In this document: positions 6,728 to 9,148 of the stretch, piece by piece
How the letters are laid out: every line of letters begins with the position of its first letter
Position numbering within the stretch: position 1 is the stretch's first letter
Assembly: GCA_900769385.1 (NCBI GenBank)
Contig: CAAGGO010000326.1
Coordinates: forward strand, 1 to 9,148
Source: Rikenellaceae bacterium
GTDB lineage: Bacteria > Bacteroidota > Bacteroidia > Bacteroidales > UBA932
Reading direction: 5' to 3'
Length of the DNA stretch: 9,148 nucleotides
Translations under genes and position numbers: made by a program
Notes under the pieces: generated by a model
What the model was told of the DNA's origin: nothing
The model's database searches: none
The model's input: only the letters and a program-made list of their open reading frames with translations

Positions 6728-7732
6728 TTAGTCGTTTAGAGAGAATCTCTTGAAAGCAACAACTTTAACATCTTTGTCTACAGAAGCCAAGAAATCTTTA
6801 ACTGACTGTTTGCCATCACCCATCTGGTAAGCCTGCTCAAGTAGAGTGTTCTCTTTGAAGAACTTGCCAAGTCTACCTTTAGCGATGTTCTGGATTTTAG
6901 CCTCCTCAGCGCCAAGACCAGCAGTTTTCTCTGCAGAAACTGTAGCTTTGATCTCACGTGCTTTAGCAGCCTCCTCCTCAGTGATCCAACCTTTAGCCAT
7001 ATTTGATTCAATATGGTCCTCGCTGTCTACGTGAGTAGGGTTAATGCCAGCTTTCTTAAGTGCAGCCTCAACTGCTTTAAGAACGATCTCCTCTTTGGTT
7101 TTCTCAACTGCAACTGTAAGCTCGTTGTTGATAACCTCCTGTGGAACTGACTCAGCATCAAGAGCAACTGGGTTCATAGAAGCAACCTGCATAGCAAGAC
7201 CTTTACCAACCTCAGCTGGAACCTCTTTGTTGAAACCAACGATAGCAGCAAGCTTACCGTTGATAACGTGCATGTATGAAGCGATGAAAGGAGCCTCAAT
7301 GCTTGCGTAGTAAGGAATAGCGTGTTTCTCACCACTCTTACCGGTCTGCTGAGTGATAGCATCCTCAACAGTCTGGCCGTTGAATGAGCAAGCCATCAAA
7401 CCTGCAAGGTCAGCTGGGAAGTTCTCAAGTGCAGTGTTTGCAATGTTGTTTGCCAACTCCTGGAACTCAGCATTCTTAGCAACGAAGTCTGTCTCACAAC
7501 CAAGTGCAGTAAGGATAGCTTTAGTATTGTCTGCGTTTACAAGAGCTACAACTTTACCCTCTGTAGTCTCTCTGTCTGAACGTTTTGCTGCAACTAGTTT
7601 GCCTTTCTCTCTGATGATCTCCTGTGCTCTGTTGAAATCGCCCTCAGCCTCAACTAGAGCCTTTTTGCAATCCATCATACCTGCACCGGTCATCTGGCGT
7701 AGTTTTGCAACATCTGAAGCTTTAATTTCCAT
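6728..7732 (-). CDS. tsf: Elongation factor Ts (EF-Ts)
   Basis: This is the guanine-nucleotide exchange factor that releases GDP from EF-Tu during translation elongation in the cytoplasm. The product has 334 aa, usual for Bacteroidota and longer than the E. coli protein. The N-terminal UBA-like domain carries the signature LRQMTGAGMMDCKKAL (11-26). The EF-Tu-contacting motif TDFVAKN is at 81-87. The core dimerisation-like region follows, and the C-terminal helix ends near VAFKRFSLND. The start at 7732 gives MEIKASDVAKL, the expected N-terminus. It lies 27 nt after rpsB with an AT-rich, SD-less leader, and it is the last gene of the operon before the terminator. Its partner in gene order, rpsB, is the common bacterial pairing. 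Confidence 0.98.
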   Translation of the reverse strand: MEIKASDVAKLRQMTGAGMMDCKKALVEAEGDFNRAQEIIREKGKLVAAKRSDRETTEGKVVALVNADNTKAILTALGCETDFVAKNAEFQELANNIANTALENFPADLAGLMACSFNGQTVEDAITQQTGKSGEKHAIPYYASIEAPFIASYMHVINGKLAAIVGFNKEVPAEVGKGLAMQVASMNPVALDAESVPQEVINNELTVAVEKTKEEIVLKAVEAALKKAGINPTHVDSEDHIESNMAKGWITEEEAAKAREIKATVSAEKTAGLGAEEAKIQNIAKGRLGKFFKENTLLEQAYQMGDGKQSVKDFLASVDKDVKVVAFKRFSLND

Positions 7733-7759
7733 AATATTTACTTCTTTTAAATAAAATAA

Positions 7760-8557
7760 TTACTCAGCTTTCTCCTCTGCAGCTGCAGCAGGTTTGCGTG
7801 AACGTAGTTTTTTTACCGGAGCATCGCCCTCTTTCTCTGCAGATGCCTCTTTCTCTTTCTCCTTCTCAATCTTTCTCTCCTGAAGACCCTCAGCAATAGC
7901 ACCACAAAGTGCATCCATTACTAGGCCAATAGATTTAGCTGCATCATCATTTGCAGGAATTACATAATCAATAGGGGTAGGATCGCAACAAGTATCAACC
8001 ATAGCGATAACCGGAATGTTAAGGCGGTTAGCCTCTTTAACTGCGTTCATCTCTTTCTGAACGTCAACTACAAATAGAGCTGAAGGCAAACGGTTTAGGT
8101 CAGCGATTGAACCAAGGTTTTTCTCCAATTTAGCTCTCTGACGGGTAATCTGAAGTTTCTCTCTTTTAGCAAGAGTGTCAAATGTACCGTCTGTAATCAT
8201 TTTATCAATGGTGTTCATCTTCTTAACAGCCTTACGGATAGTAGGGAAGTTAGTAAGCATTCCACCTGGCCATCTCTCTGTAACATATGGCATGTTAACA
8301 GCAGAAGCCTTCTCGGCAACGATCTCTTTTGCCTGTTTTTTAGTAGCAACAAAAAGAATCTTTCTGCCTGCGCGTGCAAGCTGTTTCATCACGTTTGCTG
8401 CCTCATCTATTTTGACAACGGTCTTGTGCAAGTCAATGATATGAATACCATTCTTCTCCATAAAAATGTATGGAGCCATTTTTGGATTCCATTTTCTTTT
8501 CAAGTGACCAAAATGCGAACCTGCATCAAGTAAGTCTTGGAAATTTGTTCTAGGCAT
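7760..8557 (-). CDS. rpsB: 30S ribosomal protein S2
   Basis: S2 binds the 30S head-body junction and is needed for loading of S1-type proteins and for initiation. The product has 265 aa. Family landmarks are LLDAGSHFGHLKRKWNPKM near the start, IHIIDLHKT, FVATKKQA, ERWPGGMLTNF, and the C-terminal PIDYVIPANDDAAKSI. A charged Lys/Glu/Ala tail (about 215-265) extends beyond the globular domain, as is common in this phylum. I chose the ATG at 8557 (MPRTNFQDLL), preceded by an A-rich SD-less leader. An in-frame ATG at 8683 would add 42 residues with no S2 similarity, read through the structured leader. It sits between rpsI and tsf on the same strand. Confidence 0.97.
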   Translation of the reverse strand: MPRTNFQDLLDAGSHFGHLKRKWNPKMAPYIFMEKNGIHIIDLHKTVVKIDEAANVMKQLARAGRKILFVATKKQAKEIVAEKASAVNMPYVTERWPGGMLTNFPTIRKAVKKMNTIDKMITDGTFDTLAKREKLQITRQRAKLEKNLGSIADLNRLPSALFVVDVQKEMNAVKEANRLNIPVIAMVDTCCDPTPIDYVIPANDDAAKSIGLVMDALCGAIAEGLQERKIEKEKEKEASAEKEGDAPVKKLRSRKPAAAAEEKAE

Positions 8558-8650
8558 TTCTTTGTTTTTTTCTTTTTTTATAAATCTCTTTATATCAATC
8601 TGAGGTAGCGGTTTGCACCAGTCCTCAAATTTTCCGCAGCTGAACAATTT

Positions 8651-8695
8651 CTTGGGTAGCTCCCAAACGGGAATGACTCCCAAAAGGGAAGTCCC
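8651..8695 (-). promoter_or_regulatory. rpsB: Structured rpsB leader: alternating GGG/CCC blocks, candidate S2 autoregulatory element
   Basis: Within the 204-nt rpsI-rpsB spacer, three GGG and three CCC blocks alternate (plus-strand positions 8654-8656, 8662-8664, 8669-8671, 8679-8681, 8686-8688, 8693-8695). Possible stems are TTGGG/CCCAA (8652-8656 with 8662-8666), TCCC/GGGA (8661-8664 with 8669-8672), and ACTCCC/GGGAAGT with one bulge (8676-8681 with 8686-8692). Neighbouring stems share blocks and are mutually exclusive, as in a switch. The element lies about 95-140 nt before the rpsB start. S2 is known to repress its own operon in some bacteria; that it does so through this element is inference. 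I saw no TAnnTTTG box in this spacer. Confidence 0.4.
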
Positions 8696-8734
8696 AAAAA
8701 TTTGGATTCAAGCTGTGCAATCTGTTTTTCAGCC

Positions 8735-8756
8735 TTCTTAAATAGTTTTTTAAGAA
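8735..8756. other. AT-rich hairpin just after rpsI
   Basis: TTCTTAAA (8735-8742) and TTTAAGAA (8749-8756) are a perfect 8-bp inverted repeat with a 6-nt loop, 5 nt past the rpsI stop. It is too AT-rich to be a strong intrinsic terminator and no long U-run follows. It may protect the 3' end of an rpsI transcript or attenuate read-through into rpsB. Confidence 0.4.
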
Positions 8757-8761
8757 TAATA

Positions 8762-9148
8762 CTAACGTTTGCTGAACTGGAAACGACGGCGAGCACCTGG
8801 CTGTCCTGGTTTCTTTCTCTCAACCTCTCTAGAGTCGCGAGTTAGGAATCCTGCAGCTTTAAGAGCTGGTCTGTACTCAGCATTGATAGCGCAAAGAGCG
8901 CGAGCAATACCAAGACGAAGAGCCTCTGCCTGACCTTTGATTCCACCACCGTCAAGGTTAACTTTGATGTCAAAGTCAGCCAAAGTGTTGGTAACCTCAA
9001 GAGGCTGTTTAACGATGAACTGTAGAGTCTCCTCTACGAAGTATGCGTTAAGCTCTTTACCGTTGATGGTAATATTACCTTTTCCTGTGTTCACATAAAC
9101 GCGAGCAACTGCTGTTTTACGTCTTCCAAGGGCGTTGATTTGTTCCAT
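8762..9148 (-). CDS. rpsI: 30S ribosomal protein S9
   Basis: The product has 128 aa and is complete: its ATG occupies the last three bases of the window. S9 sits in the 30S head, and its C-terminal tail reaches the P-site tRNA. Family signatures visible are [14 protein letters not shown] at the N-terminus, [33 protein letters not shown], the [20 protein letters not shown] block, and the invariant SKR end whose final Arg contacts tRNA. The stop is TAG at 8762. In related genomes rplM (L13) lies directly upstream, which would be outside this window. Confidence 0.98.
   Translation of the reverse strand: MEQINALGRRKTAVARVYVNTGKGNITINGKELNAYFVEETLQFIVKQPLEVTNTLADFDIKVNLDGGGIKGQAEALRLGIARALCAINAEYRPALKAAGFLTRDSREVERKKPGQPGARRRFQFSKR

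Noticed and set aside
8558..8683. In-frame 42-residue N-terminal extension of rpsB
   Set aside because: S2 proteins begin at or near MPRTNFQDLL; the extension runs through the hairpin-rich leader and shows no S2 similarity.
1..9148. CRISPR array, tRNA, or insertion sequence
   Set aside because: No regularly spaced identical repeats with unique spacers, no cloverleaf, and no transposase or terminal inverted repeats were found; the only clustered repeats are the short units at 4746-4893.

Overview
The window looks like a chromosomal segment from a member of Bacteroidota, most likely Bacteroidales. Four things point there. The genes rpsI, rpsB and tsf lie in the gene order usual for that group. 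Starts are mostly A-rich and lack a Shine-Dalgarno. A TAnnTTTG-type -7 promoter box is present. The cell-surface genes are the split, signal-peptide-bearing RHS/YD proteins common in this phylum. Genus cannot be fixed from the sequence alone.

Region 1 (1-4565, minus strand) is a two-gene RHS/YD-repeat operon. The upstream gene (4565 to 1644, 973 aa) encodes a secreted protein with a beta-rich N-terminal region and degenerate YD repeats at its C-terminus. After 27 nt comes a second secreted protein (1616 to beyond position 1). It has an N-terminal domain, a Pro-Glu linker, a DUF6443-like segment and YD repeats. It is cut by the window edge before any RHS core or C-terminal tip, so whether it is a polymorphic toxin cannot be seen here.

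Region 2 (4566-4962) is a gene-free divergent intergenic region with unusual structure. On the RHS side there are overlapping inverted repeats. On the abiE side there are four GAAAAAGTGGAA-type repeats with helically phased A-tracts, then an inverted repeat plus an extra half-site (TTTGTCT/AGACAAA/AGACAA), then a -7 box.

Region 3 (4963-6643, plus strand) is a two-gene AbiE-type (type IV) toxin-antitoxin or abortive-infection module. It has a winged-helix DUF6088/AbiEi-like antitoxin and an AbiEii-like nucleotidyltransferase, with a 20-nt overlap. A perfect 12-bp bidirectional terminator (6675-6703) separates it from the convergent ribosomal operon.

Region 4 (6728-9148, minus strand) is the conserved translation operon rpsI-rpsB-tsf. 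The 204-nt rpsI-rpsB spacer holds an AT-rich hairpin and a chain of alternating GGG/CCC blocks that could form competing hairpins just upstream of rpsB. The layout is accessory conflict genes (TA module plus RHS pair) docked immediately downstream of a core ribosomal operon.
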